NCBI GenBank assembly: GCA_020024155.1
Contig: JAHHUE010000042.1
Span: forward strand, 1 to 13,931
Length of the DNA: 13,931 nt
Origin: Oscillospiraceae bacterium
Lineage (GTDB): Bacteria > Bacillota > Clostridia > Oscillospirales > Ruminococcaceae
Direction: 5' to 3'
Below the pieces are notes generated by a model. The model saw nothing but the letters and a program-made list of their open reading frames with translations, searched no databases and had not been told where the DNA came from. Positions 13,150 through 13,931 of this stretch are shown piece by piece; position 1 is the stretch's first letter, and each line of letters opens with the position of its first letter. A program made the position numbers and the translations under genes.

Positions 13150-13882
13150 TAATATTGAAATGATTAAAACTGTTGATTTACATAAAAGCTTTGGCAATTT
13201 GGCTGTGCTTAAAGGCGTTAACGAAACTATTAAAAAAGGCGAAGCTGTTACAATTATCGGACCATCTGGTGGTGGTAAAAGTACATTTTTGCGTTGCTTA
13301 AATCTTCTTGAAGTACCAGAAAAAGGTCAGATTTTCTTTGAAGGCACAGACATCACAGCAAAAGGTGTTGATATTGACTTGCATCGTCAGAAAATGGGAA
13401 TGGTTTTTCAAAACTTTAATGTTTTTCCACACCTTGATGTTTGCAAAAATATAACTCTTGCACCTGTTCTTACAAAACGAAAAACAGAGGCAGAAGCAGA
13501 GGAAATGGCAAAAGAATTGCTTAACCGTGTTGGGCTTATTAGCAAACTTCACGAAATGCCAAACAATCTTTCCGGTGGTCAAAAACAGCGTCTTGCTATT
13601 GTGCGTGCTTTGGCTATGGAACCAGATGTTATGCTTTTTGACGAGCCTACTTCTGCTCTTGACCCAGAAATGGTTGGCGAAGTTTTGGATGTTATTAAAG
13701 GTCTTGTTAAAGATGGTATGACAAGCGTTATTGTTACACATGAAATGCGTTTTGCAAGAGAAGTGTCTGACAGAGTATTGTTTATGGCAGAAGGTAATGT
13801 TATGGAAAGTGGCAAGCCAGAAGATATTTTTGGAAATCCTCAGACACCAAGATTAAAAGATTTCTTATCAAAAGTTTTATAA
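13139..13882 (+). CDS. Amino-acid ABC transporter ATP-binding protein (GlnQ/HisP type)
   Basis: This cytoplasmic ATPase powers the importer. With the ATG at 13139 it has 247 residues, the usual size. Walker A is GPSGGGKST (41-49). The Q-loop region reads GMVFQNFNVFPHLDV, the signature motif LSGGQKQRLAIVRAL, Walker B VMLFDEPTSALDPEM, and the H-loop VTHEM. The end (GNPQTPRLKDFLSKVL) is typical of the GlnQ family. An in-frame ATG at 13109 exists, but AAAGGA (13125-13130), 8 nt before 13139, decides the start. The gene overlaps the permease by 11 nt. The ATPase type fits polar amino-acid import but does not identify the substrate. Confidence 0.96.
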   Translation: MKNNNIEMIKTVDLHKSFGNLAVLKGVNETIKKGEAVTIIGPSGGGKSTFLRCLNLLEVPEKGQIFFEGTDITAKGVDIDLHRQKMGMVFQNFNVFPHLDVCKNITLAPVLTKRKTEAEAEEMAKELLNRVGLISKLHEMPNNLSGGQKQRLAIVRALAMEPDVMLFDEPTSALDPEMVGEVLDVIKGLVKDGMTSVIVTHEMRFAREVSDRVLFMAEGNVMESGKPEDIFGNPQTPRLKDFLSKVL

Positions 13883-13908
13883 ATGGTTACAGGGCAGGAG
13901 GATTGCTC

Positions 13909-13931
13909 TTGTCAAAAATAATGACAAGAGT
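13909..13931 (+). CDS. Possible start of a further gene, cut by the window edge
   Basis: A perfect AGGAGG (13896-13901) is followed after 7 nt by TTG (13909), which opens LSKIMTRV to the window edge; the ATG at 13921 is another possible start. The same bases can form a hairpin, CTCTTGTCA (13906-13914) with TGACAAGAG (13922-13930) around 7 nt, which could instead be the transporter terminator. No U-run can be seen because the window ends. The evidence is too short to name a product. Confidence 0.3.

Noticed and set aside
1..13931. Noc-binding (NBS) sites, CRISPR arrays, insertion sequences, tRNA or rRNA genes
   Set aside because: Looked for by eye and not found; in particular no CCCGGG-centred palindrome of NBS type was seen.

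Overview
The window looks like a chromosomal segment from a strongly AT-rich, low-GC Gram-positive anaerobe of the class Clostridia. The evidence is the gene order mnmE-mnmG-rsmG-noc-parA-parB, the AGGAG-type ribosome binding sites, the extended -10 promoters and the lipoprotein-type amino-acid binding protein. The species cannot be named from the sequence alone. No rRNA, tRNA, CRISPR array or insertion sequence was seen.

Layout. (1) 1-813, minus strand: a decaying two-gene locus. It holds a small four-helix membrane protein gene with two frameshifts, then a partial membrane-anchored protein gene whose coupled ATG is followed by a stop at codon 3. (2) 932-1762, minus: uppP (undecaprenyl-diphosphatase), with its own promoter and terminator. 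(3) 1946-6062, plus: mnmE, mnmG and rsmG, the tRNA U34 and 16S rRNA modification genes, ending in a strong terminator at 6077-6106. (4) 6377-7183: a Noc-type ParB paralogue, followed by a terminator and two perfect 16-bp parS palindromes. (5) 7454-9559: parA, a small acidic single-pass membrane protein, a 29-residue membrane microprotein, and parB with its own internal promoter. (6) 9580-10869: serS, with terminator. (7) 10870-11413: a 544-bp extremely AT-rich gap with inverted repeats, a recurring octamer and a consensus promoter. (8) 11414-13882: an amino-acid ABC transporter (lipoprotein, permease, ATPase). A possible next gene starts at the right edge.

How the genes work together. ParB loads as a clamp at the parS sites and, with ParA, segregates the origin region. 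The Noc paralogue has a Noc-like DNA-reading helix but lacks the usual N-terminal membrane-targeting helix. MnmE and MnmG jointly modify the tRNA wobble uridine. The three transporter proteins form one import system.

Most unusual points: two small membrane-protein genes inserted between parA and parB, one resembling the isolated N-terminal anchor of RnfB; the twin parS sites abutting the noc terminator; the shortened Noc; and the multiply broken locus at the left edge. In many Firmicutes mnmE is preceded by rpmH-rnpA-yidC-jag and then dnaA. Here it is preceded by divergent uppP, so the usual origin-proximal order is broken.
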